Below, piece after piece: positions 38,990-52,000 of a stretch of DNA of 64,000 nt; the first letter of the stretch is position 1; each line of letters starts with the position of its first letter. The notes under the pieces were generated by a model. That model was given only the letters and a program-made list of their open reading frames with translations, was not told where the DNA came from and did no database searches. This DNA comes from Rhaphigaster nebulosa (lineage: Eukaryota; Arthropoda; Insecta; Hemiptera; Pentatomidae), in assembly GCA_948150685.1 (NCBI GenBank), contig OX411311.1, forward strand, positions 51,448,207 through 51,512,206, written 5' to 3'. The translations under genes were made by a program, and so were the position numbers.

Positions 38990-40383
38990 AAAGTTCAACC
39001 GAAAATGCACTGGAAGCGAGTTACTGAGAAAAATCGAAAAAATCCTCTTTCTTTAAAATTATTACCTCAATATTTCTTGGCGCCTGCTGAGAGTAACTAC
39101 AAATATTTCGTATGAATCTTGAATGAAATTTAATACTCTACAAGATTGGTGAAAATGAATATTTCCCTAAATTGTACTAAAAAATAGTTCTTAAGGCGAA
39201 ACCATTGAATATCTAACTTTTTCCGTTGTTTTTTTTTTTGCCATCTTGAAGACGTTTGCGGTCTCGTATTTCAGTTGCTGTTCCAAAAATAACAAATTAT
39301 TTCAGATTAAAGTTGCAGGAAATTTAATGTTCTTTAAAATGGGTAGTGCAGAATATTTTCCTAAAAAGTACAGGAAGCCAGTTCCTGATGAATATCTGAA
39401 ATTTGTTACGAAAATGACGAATGCGTTAAGCTATAAAATTTGATCTGAACTGATCTAGGGTAGAAGACGTTCATATTTCGAGTTTATTGTGAGACTACTT
39501 ACGGTCTACACAATCAAAAATTTTCTTTGACACATTTTTTGGCCTCGGCTCTCGGCTTTATTTAAATCTGGCAACTTTTATCGGTAATATATTTTATTTT
39601 CGGAACATTTCCGTTGCTGAGATAGGGAGCCTTAAAAATCTGGAAAAAGGTAAGAAAATTCAAATATTTAGATATTCAGTGGTTTCGCCTTAATAACTGT
39701 TAATTATAGTTAATTACTAGTACCAATTTAAGAGAAAGAGGACTTTTTCAGATTTTCCCCAGTAACTCGTTCCGAGCACAATTTAGTTGAAATTTTGTTA
39801 TTATCAAGTTTACAGAACGTTAAATTTCCAGAATGTTTTATCTTTGCTATTTTTTAAAATTCGGAACAGCTATTTAGATACGGTACCGCAAACATTTGCA
39901 AGATATAAAGGAAACGCAATAACATTCATATTTAGTGGTTTCGCCTTAATAACTATTTTTTGGTGCAATTTAGTGAAAAATGTATAATGATCATTCTTGC
40001 AGAGGAGTAAATTTCCTACAGAGTATTATTTAAATAATAAATAATTTTAGAGAAAGATAAATTGTTATTTAAATATTTCTTCGCGTCTGCTGATAGTAAT
40101 TACAAATATTTTGTATAGATTGCATTGTATGGAGGTGCCAAGAAATATTGAGAAAGAGAACTTTTTCAGATTTTCCTCAGTAACTCTGTTCCAGTATACT
40201 TATATGTAATGCAAGATGCCCAGAAAACGCTAAAACTTTAGACATTCGCTGATTTCACCTTAATAACTATTATTATTGTTACTTACTAGTAACAATTTAA
40301 GAGAATAAGGACTTTTTCAGATTTTCCTCTGTAACTCACTTCGAGTGCACTTTAGGTGATTTTGTTACTTGAAAGTCAAATAT
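38990..40383. repeat. Second array of repeat family A
   Basis: Units of the family that forms the palindrome at 21920-23284. The first part (38990-39430) is in minus orientation (GCACTGGAAGCGAGTTACTG, TTTCTTGGCG, AAGGCGAAACCA). After a spacer, plus-orientation units run from about 39590 (TTCGGAACATTTCCG, GGTTTCGCCTTAATAACT, repeated) to 40383. The arrangement is again inverted, but identity between the halves is low. Confidence 0.75.
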
Positions 40384-40745
40384 GGATAAGGTCAAAAACG
40401 GTGCAATAAGAGAAAAGATGGAAGTGGAAAAAAACATGCTGAAGGAGATTGAGTAAAAGAGCCTAAAGTGGTACGGACATTTGAAAAGAATGCCTGAAGG
40501 AAGACTGCCAAGAGACTTACACTCGTGGAAAATACAAGTAGGCGGAACAAGAAGGCGAGATAGACCAAAAAAATCTGGGATAATGAAGAGGAGGAACATG
40601 GTCATAGAAACATGGAAGATAATCCTTGATGGAACATGGTCTAAGAGAGGAATGGGCCTTGGATAGAATAGCCTGGAAGGAGGCCATACAACCTCTAGGT
40701 TAAGGAAACATACTGCTTTAGTGGAAAATCCTAAAAAAATAAATA
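40384..40745 (+). mobile_element. RTE-like LINE 3' end
   Basis: Reads DKVKNGAIREKMEVEK, a stop, then SLKWYGHLKRMPEGRLPRDL, GGTRRRDRPKKS and, in another frame, EEWALDRIAWKEAIQPL. This is the C-terminal tail of RTE-like LINE polyproteins. It ends in AATAAATAAATAAA. It interrupts a family A repeat whose terminal part resumes at 40752. Confidence 0.7.
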
Positions 40746-40751
40746 AATAAA

Positions 40752-40828
40752 AGATGTTAGTACTTTCGGCCTACACTTTCGAAAATTTTCTTGACACCAG
40801 ACACGTTTTTCGGCTTCAGTTCCCGGAC
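40752..40828 (+). repeat. Terminal piece of repeat family A
   Basis: Matches 39484-39560 (blocks like CGGCCTACAC, AAAATTTTCTTGACAC and CGGCTTCAGTTCCCGG), so it continues the array after the LINE 3' end. Confidence 0.6.
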
Positions 40829-41149
40829 TAATAGCGGACCCGTATTGTGTATCTAATAGGAGGTGGCAACACCGAATCCGGACTGGACTTGAGTTCGGTC
40901 TCCTATTAAATATATGATACAGGTTCTCTTCCGGACTTTAGGCAAGTCAAGGCCGTACAAGTACAAGTGTGGACAAGTCGTATCCACACTTTTATAATAG
41001 GGATATAGTTGGCCGTTGATGGAATCGTCTGTTTATTTTGTTGTATTTATTTTATGTTAATACTCGATTGAATTTTATCTTGTTTCAAAAACATGGTGAT
41101 TTAATACCAGGAACACGGTCCCAGTCAGAGATATTATTTAATAATCAGT
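40829..41149. other. Unassigned, with a short hairpin
   Basis: Contains AAGTGTGGA (40965-40973) and its exact complement (40983-40991), and a looser 20-bp inverted pair at about 40843-40862 and 40902-40921. No gene. Confidence 0.35.
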
Positions 41150-41480
41150 AGCCTCAGCGGGCCGGCTGCCTGTTGCACAAAGACTCTGATGAGAGTATAA
41201 TCGGATTTGTAGTAGGCGGAGGGAAAAGGTTCACACCGAAATAAGATCAGTTAAACAATTTGTCATCGGGAGGATATCACGTGGCCGACACCCCAACTAT
41301 CATATGGCCGGCCGCCCTTATCTAACGCCCTGTCAGGGAGAGGGGGGCATTACCCGCCTCACTAACTCCGGGATTAGTAGCTATCTCTTCCCGCCTGTCA
41401 GCGGACCCTTCAATTTAGTTCGGTTTTTTTAGAAGGATATCTTGGCCGCCGGTGATCCCCAGGGGATAGGACTGGGGAAG
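41150..41480. other. GC-rich noncoding island
   Basis: About 330 bp of GC-richer, unique-looking sequence (ATGGCCGGCCGCCCTTATC, GAGAGGGGGGCATTACC). No frame of note. Candidate regulatory element by composition only. Confidence 0.35.
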
Positions 41481-43566
41481 ATCCAAACTGCGCTAGTACA
41501 AGCAATTTCAAAAAAGTGCGATTTTCTTTTTTTTGTCGTAAAAAATATCTTACAATACAGTAATGACTTATGTGAATACGAAATATTGAAGGGTTAAAGA
41601 ACAACACCCATTGAAACAGTAGTGAAAATATGTTTCGACATAGGGTCCTCACTTTAAATAAATGCGACTTATTTTGAATAAGCTTCTAGGACTTCTGTTT
41701 TATCCATTTCAAATACAATCCTCACTAAAATTAAGACCGATTGCATACTTACGGAAACCCATTTGAAATTAGGCATAAAGAATGTACGGTAAGGCCTAAA
41801 ATAAAACACACAAACACTACTGTAGAACCCCGATTTTCCTGGTCCGCTTAATCTGAAACCCGGGCTCTTTCTGATGACGATTGTTGGCAGACGTTTAGTC
41901 TTAACGAATTCGTCTCTTTCATGGCGATTGAGGCTGTAACTGTAATAAAAGCTTATAAGTGCCCTTTTTGTGGGGAGTGCTTTAATAATTTCAATATGAT
42001 ATCAAGAATATCCCTATAAAATCGTGTTCCAATAAAGAAATAAATGAAGTTGGACCAGTCAAGATATTGTAAATGTAGTCAGCAATTGTCGAGGTGAGGT
42101 TGATAGTCACAACGCAGGAACAACGTACCAGAAGGCCTTGAACAGTGCATATCCAGTAGGGTAGCTCGATGGGACTATGATATGTTTAAGACAGGATAAT
42201 CAGATGTGTCGAAGGGACAACCAACAAACCTCAAGCGATCAGTGAGCTAAGGGTATTTTAAGTCGTCCAACCAAGTTTCTTGGAGTTCTAAGCAAAAGCT
42301 AAAGGCAAGAAGGATGAAGTGATAAATAGGAAATGAGATAACTGAGAGAAGATTTAGATTTGTATCAATATATGTATTTTTTAAAATGTATGTGTTAACA
42401 GTTTTACCAAATAAATCTGTCAACTCGTAATATTTCCTCAACTAGTCTTTAGACATTATTTATTTTTTGAACCTTAATATATACTTTATTATTTTCTAAC
42501 AATGGCATAGGTTATTAAATTATTATTAAGCTTTTTAAATAAATTGTTTTGCTTTAGTATAAATATTAAATGCAAACTATGTTTTTATGGATGAATAAAT
42601 GTTTCATGCAAGATCAATAAAATATTCTTTAACCAATTTGAAATAACACGACTCTTTTTGCTAATTTTCAGTACTGTGTAAGGAATAGCCGGAGTTGTAG
42701 GGCAGCTTAGAAATGTTAAGAGGGTATCGAAAACCTTTGCCAGCTCGTATTACGAAACTCACTTTTGGAGCATGTGCCCTTCATGCAGCTATATCCTTGA
42801 TTTATGAAACATTATGAAAGTAAGATGAAATTTTTTAATGAACGATGAAGGATTTCTAAGTAAATTCTGGGCCGCCAGTAGAAATATCGGTCCCCCCGAT
42901 AGGTTTTAACTCGGACCTACAAGTACAAATACCCCAGTCGAGTATTGCCTTTGGTTGTTTCAAAACTCGTAACTATCGTTATCACCAAAAAATTATTACT
43001 TAAAATAATAAAAAACAAATTAAGATATACTTAAAAAATGTGATGAGCACACTCCCAGGCACCTAGGTCCAAAGTTGCAGGACATTAGGGCTTTATGGGC
43101 GGCCTTGAGTAAATATAAGTGTATTGTACTTGAGTTCCTAACTGTAAAACCATTCCTCAGAGTCGTGCTTTGTGAATCTGGTGTTGTGATAAGAGGCATA
43201 TTTCGTTGAACCGGAGTTCTTTCTAGTTTGACGGAACGCGGTGGGAACATACTTTGAAATTTTTCATTGATTGAACCATATTTTTATTATCACTACCATT
43301 TCTACTTCTTTAAATTACATGAATAATCACTGAATAACCACTATTAAAAGCCCATCTAATGGACTCAACTGACAATGATATCTATTTAGAAATAATTCAA
43401 TGGTCCGAAGAACTATAGAAATTATCGTACTCCTCACAATCTATAATCTTCCTTAGAAATATTATTTTATTTACTTATTTTTTATTTACAAGTAAAACTA
43501 ATCACAAAGATACTAATAATACTCCATATGTTGAAAATTTTGGCGGAAATTAATTGTTCCATTATG
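41481..43566. other. No gene recognised
   Basis: Mixed composition. The minus-strand frames 41652-41410, 42441-42247 and 43250-43020 show no motif. No repeat ends were found. Confidence 0.3.
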
Positions 43567-43846
43567 CTCTAAATCAGACGCAGTGGGAGGGTATATTCCT
43601 CCCCGGAAATGTACGAAATAGTTTAATTTTTATACTCACCGACATTAGATTTGTATTTTGAGTAATCTTTTTGGTAATTTTAAAAATAGTTTTGGATCCA
43701 ATTTTCATTCTTATCCTTAAAACTTTCATCAAATTTGGCGATTATAGACATTTAGGTGATTATTTGCCTTCATATCAAATCCTACCCCAAAAACAAATTT
43801 AGATCCCCCTCCGAAAAAAAATTTTGTAAACGCCCCTGCTCTAAAT
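43567..43846 (-). mobile_element. hAT MITE with 8-bp target-site duplication
   Basis: CTCTAAAT occurs at 43567-43574 and 43839-43846. The 264-bp insert between has hAT-like ends: CAGACGCAGTGGG on the left and CAGGGGCGTTTAC as the complement of the right. No coding capacity. A diverged relative is at 26775-27000. An 8-bp duplication and CAGGGGCG-type ends are the known hallmarks of hAT elements. Confidence 0.85.
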
Positions 43847-44144
43847 CCAGCAGAGATGGACTTTCCACTGAAGGACTGTGTCTTTAGGATTTCTGCTTCT
43901 ACACTGTATCACTAACAATGTATTTTTTTAATTTGTGTATTGATGTGAACTAAGTATGTTACAGAAAGATGGTTGCTATAAGTTGGATTAAAAATAACTG
44001 AAAGGTCTACCGAAATAATTAAAGTTATATTTAACATTTTTCCTTTATCTTAGTACGGTTTTGATAAGGCCTTATGAAAAACTAATTGTTCAATGAGATT
44101 TGGTTTTGGTCTGGACTCCAAATATTATATTATAATTCTGGAGC
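43847..44144. other. Nothing recognised
   Basis: Short AT-rich gap between two elements. Confidence 0.3.
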
Positions 44145-44405
44145 GGATTTATAATGAAGATAACAATATTGAAACGTCGACTGCAATTCCATGGTCATAT
44201 CAAGATAATGCCAGACACCCGATTGACAAAACAGATCTTGGAATACACTGAAAGTATAAAGAATATGAGGTGGATAGCCGAAGCAAGAGAGGACTTGAAT
44301 GGTTAGTTTCTTCGCAAGCCTTCGTGATATTTATCAGACTGCAGATTTACTTATTGTTTTTAGTACAGCTGTAAATCTCAATAAGAAACTGATAAAAAAT
44401 AAATA
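44145..44405 (+). mobile_element. RTE-like LINE 3' end
   Basis: Reads TILKRRLQFHGHIKIMPDT, RLTKQILEYTES, then MRWIAEAREDLNG before a stop. This is the C-terminal tail of RTE-like polyproteins. After about 120 bp of noncoding sequence it ends in AAATAAATAAATAAAA. The rest of the element is absent. Confidence 0.7.
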
Positions 44406-44439
44406 AATAAAACACATGAGAATCATACCATCCGATTAC

Positions 44440-44850
44440 ACAGATTTCGAGCAGGAGAGAAATGTCCCTCGGCGAAGGCTAGGGCTGGAGGGAGGACACC
44501 GCCCAATCGATCGGCGATGACAGGAAGCGGAGAGGATGATGCTTCCAATTACACCGTGAGAAATGGAAGCTTAAAAAACATTCGCTACAAAGAAAATAAT
44601 ATCAAGAAGAGCCGGCGATCGGGGATTGTTTTTGCATTAGACTGTTTTTCTTGGCTGTGTCAATAGAGCGCGCTGGTATAATTGGAAGGACCAGAGGATT
44701 ACGGCTGTCTTCGAGCCCCTGTTTTCATTCCCCTCCTTCCACCCACTGCTAATATTCAAACCGAACCAGGCGGTTGCTTATGACGCACGGCATATGGTCC
44801 GCTTGTCTCCGGGGGTCGTTCCTCTTGTTTGAGCTGCGAGGGTGTGAGAT
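44440..44850. other. GC-rich noncoding island
   Basis: About 410 bp of GC-richer sequence with many short motif-like words (ACAGGAAGCGG, TTTTTGCATTAG, CAATCGATCGGCGAT). No reading frame. Candidate enhancer by composition only. Confidence 0.35.
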
Positions 44851-46399
44851 GTGATTTTCATAACACTAGGGCTACTTCCATTTCCCAGAGACATTATTCA
44901 AATTAATATTAGAGCATCGATGTAATATCAGAAGGGTGGTTTACACAGATATTTTTGCGTTGGTTTTCATATTTTTATAGGCAGAAGGTGATATATTTGC
45001 TGAAAATCAATTAGAAATCGTAGAAATAAAAGTCATTTCTATAATAAATAATTAGTTTGGTATGATGAATTATTAAAATTTAAATCAAGTTGAGAAAAAA
45101 TAATAACGTAATTTAAGATGCCAAAAAAAAAAAAAGAAGCCTTGATTCCCTCATATAATAGTAAAAACTGTTTCACCAAGTTAAGAATCATCAGAACTGT
45201 AAAAAAAAAAATAATAATTAAAATAATAATAAAAAAAACAGAAATGTAAAAAAAAAAACAGAAATGTTGACCAGAGGCAGTATATCTCACTTCAACTCTC
45301 CAAACTTGATTAACCAAATTGAGATATCATATCATTCTAAAGCCTGCCTTACACAGTAAATATTATTGAAGCAATATAATTTAACATGGTGTATATTTCG
45401 CATGTGCCAATATTATTGCTATAGTATACCTTTCAGACGGTAAAAATATTGATAGAATTCAATATTGACCAGGTGAGCTTCAGAATATACTGTTGTATAG
45501 TATTTGAAGTGAAATGTGCTGTCTCTGGGCTTAAGCGGTGAAACTTGGAGTGTTTTGTATTCCGTTTGAGGATGTCAAGGCTTTGTTTTGTAATTTTCCA
45601 ATTACTAATTAAAATTAAAGATAATTTGCAATGCTAATAAAGACCAAATGAACCCGGAAGCTCGATGGCCATAACACCAACAGTCCTTGCCTTTGTACCT
45701 CCTCTCACTGAATCCCATCAAAATCCAAATCCTTACGGTGTGAGCGAGCAGAATATTCCCATCTGCATTTCGGTCGAACCCTACGACCGTCCGTCGGATT
45801 AGCGCTGATTATACTTTTAGAGATTCGTTCCTTATTCACGACGAAAACTTTATAAGCTCATTTCATTCACAGTTGCTTAAATGGAAGTAAAAAAATGCTT
45901 TTAAATAAGAATTTTTTTTATTTTGACATTTTCTGTTCTTTGTTTTTAAAATTTGGATGTAATAGTAATCTCAATGTAACTGTCTTATCAAAAAAATCTT
46001 ATGCTATTTTCAGATGTATATGAGGATTGAGAGAGGCACCAGTAACGTACATACTAATGAGTTTATTGTAGAACAAAAAATTAAAAACTTTCTATTCGGC
46101 CTTTCACAATGTAATAAATATTTGAATATTCATTTTACTAAATTTAGAATATTAATTAGAAAAAATAATAATTACTAGCAAAATAGTAATTATTAATTAT
46201 TATTCATTTCTAACCATAGTTCTATATGTTTATAAATCCTAGTATATCGTACATTCAATCTCTGTCCAGTTTCTGGATGATTCCAGTTAATAATTTCTCT
46301 TCGTTAACACTATCGACAAGTAACCTAAAGCTCCCTTTTATAATTCTGAAATTAACATAAAAAGTATGTTGGCATTAGTTCCCAAGTACGTTTTTTATA
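44851..46399. other. No gene recognised; GC-richer patch at 45650-45830
   Basis: Contains A-rich low-complexity sequence at 45120-45260 and a GC-richer patch at 45650-45830. The minus-strand frame at 45317-45039 is a product of T-rich sequence. No element ends were seen. Confidence 0.3.
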
Positions 46400-46760
46400 T
46401 CTCTATTCGACCTTTTCCGATCATATCGGGTTTTTGACAAAAGGTTGGGGCTTGGTTGGCAAGTATTTCAAACAAGTTCGGTGCCGGCTATAAGCAGTAA
46501 AATTTAATTCTTTTGACATAAGAAAATCACACCATAACCAACGCAATTTGCCGTTGGGGCTGAGGAAAACTTCACAGAACGCTTCCGTCAATGCATTGAC
46601 CTTTACTTTGTGTAATGGAACACCTCTATATAAAAATTTAAATAAACAATATTTATGAAAAACCGTTTTCTTCATTTTTCCGTTTCTTTTTTTTGTAATC
46701 CTTCAAAACCGATCAAACTGGAGTGTCCCACTCTGTATAAAAGACATTTCCAAATCAAAT
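46400..46760 (-). other. Possible repeat end with an 84-aa frame
   Basis: A minus-strand frame at 46675-46421 starts MKKTVFHKYCLFKFLYRGV and includes VNALTEAFCEVFLSPNGKL. Upstream on the minus strand is TATACAGAGTGGGACACTCC, which looks like a transposon terminus. I could not name the family. The frame may be chance or part of an element. Confidence 0.3.
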
Positions 46761-48589
46761 ATAAATGTATACTTGTAATACGTTGTAATGAAATGAAAAC
46801 TATTTAAAAAAATATATAAAAGGATTATTGTAATAGATTGTATAATGGACAACATTTTCAAAGTAGAGGTACCGAAATTGCAAATTAAATAGATTTATTT
46901 TTTTCATAACTATTTTTTATTTATTTATTTTTGTTTCGAGTAAGGTTTTCAATGTTTTACTTTAAAGTAAAAAGAAACATCAGATCGTGCTGTATTGCTT
47001 GTTGCGGATAATAGCTATCAATCTTTATATTTGAAATGTTGCATATTTGAATACCATTTTAGCTTATTTATGATACTTACTCTCTTGGAATATATGGCCA
47101 GAATTAGGTAAATACGATAGAAAAATCAAAATTAGACTTACGATAGTTTACCTTATATTATAGTTAGATATATATATATATATATATATATATCTGTCAT
47201 ATAATAATTTACAAGATGATTAGTATATGTTTTTTTATTGTACTTAAAATATTTATAAATATCGCATATGCCAATCATAGGAATATATGTTGACCTTTCA
47301 AATCGGTAGTTAATCTTTACTGAGATTAAAGGATACAAACTTTTATAAATTATTGATAAATTCTTGCGGGTAATTTTATTTTAGATAAAGAACGATTCTT
47401 GCTTTTTCAAAATAATATAGAAGTTGTAAGATTTATTTTGCATTCATCACAAAGTTATCTCAAAACAGTCGCTAAAAAATGATAGTAATTGCTATCCAAG
47501 AGAATGACACGATTAAAATATAGTACTATTAAATTTTAAGAATATCACAACTTAAAAAATATGAGAGGTAGAGTAAACCTTAACAGATTATGAAAAATCG
47601 AAGTTTACTCTCAAAGATATTGGGTGTGGATCGGACCTGATGTTGATTTAGGGTTTGGATTGCCACTCGTTCTACTATCCTTCAATAACAGAAAATAATT
47701 CTTTGCTTTTTTTTTTTAACCTTCTGGGTGGTCATCTTGTTTTTATATACACTTGGAAACTTCCAGCTGTTTTTATATATAGACATTAGTAGTAAAATTT
47801 TAGGAACTAAGATAACGGGTGAATGAGTAGAGAGGGAATTGAGAGATGGCATTTGAAAAATATCTTTTTTATGAGTCGGTTATTTCCAAAATAAACGCCA
47901 AACGAATTTTTTTTTTGGAAATCGCGGCCTATTTTAAATGTAAACGCTGTTTAATTAATATTAATATAATCAAATATTTTGGGTAATATTTGCTATAACG
48001 AAGATTTTCTAATATATTTAAAAATGTTAATTTTATATTTTTACAAAAATATTATCTAAAAAACATCAAAATCAGAATAGTTTTAGCAAAGATACAGTGT
48101 ATCTTATGAGGAGTACAAGACCCTAGGTGGATATCCGAGCGCATCCGAAAGGAGGCGGATGCGACCGAACCTCCTCCCACCAATCCTCCAATCTGTTGTC
48201 AACAATACGCTCTGTAATAATGTAATTTAAGAATACAAAAGCAGAAATTAACTTAATAATTTCTACTTTTATATTATTTAATGGAAACAAAATTTTTTTA
48301 TGGAAACTAAACCGAAACTTTTAAAATATATTTTCAACTTGACAAACTTAAAATATATAAGTAGTGTAAAGAATTGTTGAACTAAAATTGTTTAAAAAAA
48401 TGTTTTATTGTAATTAAGTGCTAGAAGATGTGAAGAAGTGAATGCTGTATTGTTTATGTGTTTCCTTTTTAAAATTGTATTAAAAACATAATTATTTTAG
48501 GACGGTAAGGAAAAGTTGTGCGATGCGCACACCGCACCAAATTTTTGATATTTATTTTGACCGCCACTCTGACACCTTACTAAGATATA
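46761..48589. other. No gene recognised
   Basis: AT-rich. A short (TA)n lies at 47167-47194 and a small hairpin CGCATCCG/CGGATGCG at 48140-48163. Nothing else was seen. Confidence 0.3.
47167..47194. repeat. (TA)n microsatellite
   Basis: About 14 TA units. Confidence 0.9.
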
Positions 48590-49060
48590 GTTCAGTAACT
48601 GATGCAAATCCCTTAATTTGTTCCCGGCCCAGCTCCATTAGCCTTTCTTAACTATTTGTTCAGCGACAAAGCGGCCCGCCTACTTGTTACTATAAGATTT
48701 AAAATAATTCTGTTTATAAATTTCCTCCCTTAGGCAATTGCCATCACCAGTAGGATTAGATCGGCCGCGGCTGGGGAAGAACCCAATCATCGGCCAATAA
48801 CCAAGGGGTTAAAGAAATTTGCAATGCAATTAGAGGAGTTGGTGGCGGGAGGAGAATTATATTAACAGATTACTGATAAGGCTTAGGGAGGGATTAAGGA
48901 GGAGAAGTTGGTTGGGGGCACTGTAATATCAGAGTTTGGCGGGGCCGGGAGAGGTCATTTTAATTAGAGGGTTGGCCCCTAATCTCCCCACTACCGCCCT
49001 TATGTAGTCCGGAGTCAAACTGGGATTAGGACTCAGCTCGGCTCTGCATGGCTCAGATTG
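48590..49060. other. GC-richer noncoding island with homeodomain/POU-like words
   Basis: Contains the exact octamer ATGCAAAT (48602-48609), a second near-octamer region (AATTTGCAATGCAATTAG at about 48818) and TTTTAATTAGAGGG at about 48958, between GC-rich blocks. No convincing frame. Candidate conserved regulatory element. Confidence 0.4.
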
Positions 49061-52000
49061 AAGGATATCGCTTCCACTCTCCAATTTGTATTTAGTTTGT
49101 GTATTGTTAGTATTCACAGCAGTTTAGCAGTTGTCACAGCAACAACTTCATGCCCAAACTTATATTAAGGATCCCTCAGCACAGTGAAAAGAAAATCCAT
49201 AGCTTAACATCCATATAAAAGACAACTCATTCTAGCGTCTACTCCATTACTCTCACAAGGCGAACCTTTCAGGTCTACCCTTTTATAACAAAATTCTCAT
49301 ATGTCCAAAAAATCCACCTCGTGTTTCTATTCTTTGTAATAATAGATTTTTGAATCCCTCCACAAAATGAGGTAAAGACCTTTCATTTAGGTGAACTGGA
49401 CCAAGGGGATGTGTGAATTTCTTCAATGTGGAGGAGGGTTTTCTAGGACCACGTCTGGAACGAGACGGCTTAAACCATGAAAAGTTTTGTATATTTCTGC
49501 ATCTTGACAGCCAAAATTCAGAAAACATGCCAGGTTTTATTTAAGGAGATGTTGGTTGGGGAGGAGGTGTGGTCAGAAAAAAAAACACACAGTAGTGAGT
49601 GCCGACGTTTCCGAATAGGTCTAAGAAAAACAAGAGAAGATAATTATCCCGTCCTGTTTGTCTTAATGGGGGTAGGAAAGGAGATTAAATATAAATAAAA
49701 AACTGATAGTAATAGGAGGTACAAAAATTCTACAAAAAAATTAAAATAGAATACATAAAATCTAGAAGATATACCTACAAGACAAAAGAATATACATGAA
49801 GAATCTTACTTGATTCTTCGCCAATTAGAAACAGAAAGACAAATTTTAACGGAAATTTTAGAGGGCAGCCATATAGCGGGATTCTAAGGAAATACTAAAG
49901 ATTTTTTTATTAACATTAATAAAAAATGCACGAATTCGTCTAGAAATAGTCATAACTGACATCGATTTGCTGGTAAAAATAGCATTTGCATATTATTTCA
50001 AGACAATTCAGTAAAATTCATTGTCACTATTTACAGCATCAATATTAAAAATGGTGTTTCTCAAAATTTCAAACACTGCCTAAAGTAATAGTTTCATCAT
50101 AAATTAAATTAATATGACGATGTAAATATATTTTAAATAAACAAACCAATCATTTCTCACTATACTAGTTATAATTCATATACTGAAATACAGTCGGAAT
50201 GGTTTAAATCCACTTTGGAAACCAGCATATAGTGTTGTGAGTTAGGGAGCCCATGCGCAAAAACGTGACTTATTATACATAAAGGTTCACCTATTTCAGA
50301 CAGTTATGTTCTTGAAGAAGAGCTAAAAAATAGATTCTGCCGCCATAAAGCCGTTGGAATACAAAATGCCGGTCAATCAAACACGGAAGTTTTTTGGGAT
50401 ATTTTTAGTTATTGGCTTATTACTCCAAAACGATGTTTCTTAGCGTAAACTGGTATATTTCAAGAATTAAAGAATATTAAATTTTACTTTTCATGGGTAT
50501 CTAATATTATAAATTTGGTTCAAAATTATGTCCGAAACCGACGGTCGGACAAATTTAAAAACAAAAATTTTTAACTAATCTGCCCAGAAATTTAATACAT
50601 ATTTTTGTAAGACGTACTTTTGAACGTATGTGACATGGAACTTTTAAATTAAAAATCTTTCGAATAAAACTTATAGAGCATCAGATTTAGTATTTAGAGA
50701 GTTCCACATACATATTTAGAATCTAAATACTATACCCTTGTACGACTTACTGGGTCACAGGCAGCGAGTCAGATAGTCTCACGCACTCCCTCATCTTTAT
50801 AAATTCTGGCAAACAAACTAGACGAGCTATAAACTTGAAAATTGGCAGACTTTATAGCTTTTAGCATATGACAGACGGTAAAATTTTTTATGTTTAATCC
50901 CCTCTCCCCCCCAAATCAAAACGGCTGACGCAGCTAAAAAATCTGTAAGACTGATATTTGAATGTCTATTATGATTAAACGGCAATATTTATCAACATAT
51001 GGACTGCACCAACAGATACTGATTTTGTGAGACCTACAATTTTAATCCTTTCACCTATAATTTTTTTTGTTATCTCCATCGGTGAATTTAGATAGAAGTA
51101 GTAGAACCTTAGATAGAACTAGTTTTTTATTTTATATCTAGATCAAATTTTGTACTTTTTCGCCTATTTTTCAACCATTTCCGCACTTAATGGAAACCGA
51201 CAGTCTTCAAACTTCAAGGCAGTCTATTGCAAGAGACTTGGAGAGATCTCTGACTGGATGGAAGCGGCTGACAGAGGAGATAGCAAGAATGAGAAAATTC
51301 AGTAGAAGACAACTAAAAATCTGATGTCTCTGGCCGAAATATTCATATGTGTATATTCTATGTAATTTTTTGCTGACAACCAAGTAGAATATTGAGATAT
51401 TTCCAATGATCCGGATCCGCATTCTCCATTCAGTATATTCAGTTCTGTTTATTATTTTGTTTGATAAAATAGGGTTTCACTTATAATATTTTTATATTCG
51501 GAATTTGATTTTATAATTTATCTGTTAGCCACCATATCGTATTGTAATTGATAAACATGATACCTTCGAAAAGATATCCAATGTTAAATATCATATTTCA
51601 ATATATGAGTAGAATGCCATAGCAGGAGGGTCTGTGATATTTAACCTTTTAATTAAGTTATATAAAGAGTACATAGATCGATGTAGAATCGATAAAAATA
51701 TGTACTATAGTAAACAAAAAAAAAGAATGGATGCTATATCTGGAATCAACACCCGAAAAGCGGATAGTCAGGAACTTAGCTGGTAGTCAGAAATAGTCGA
51801 TTTCGGAGACAACAGTGCCACAGTCCTGGCAAGACGTGGTGATCGTAAATCCAAATTTAAAGTGGGATATTTGTTTTTAAAACTCATTATTTGTCCTTGG
51901 ATGAGTTCACATATCTACATTGTTTTGTCAGTTCACATATTTACATTTCTTTGTCCGAAATGGATGATAAATATATCCCATGTGATATATGTATATGTGT

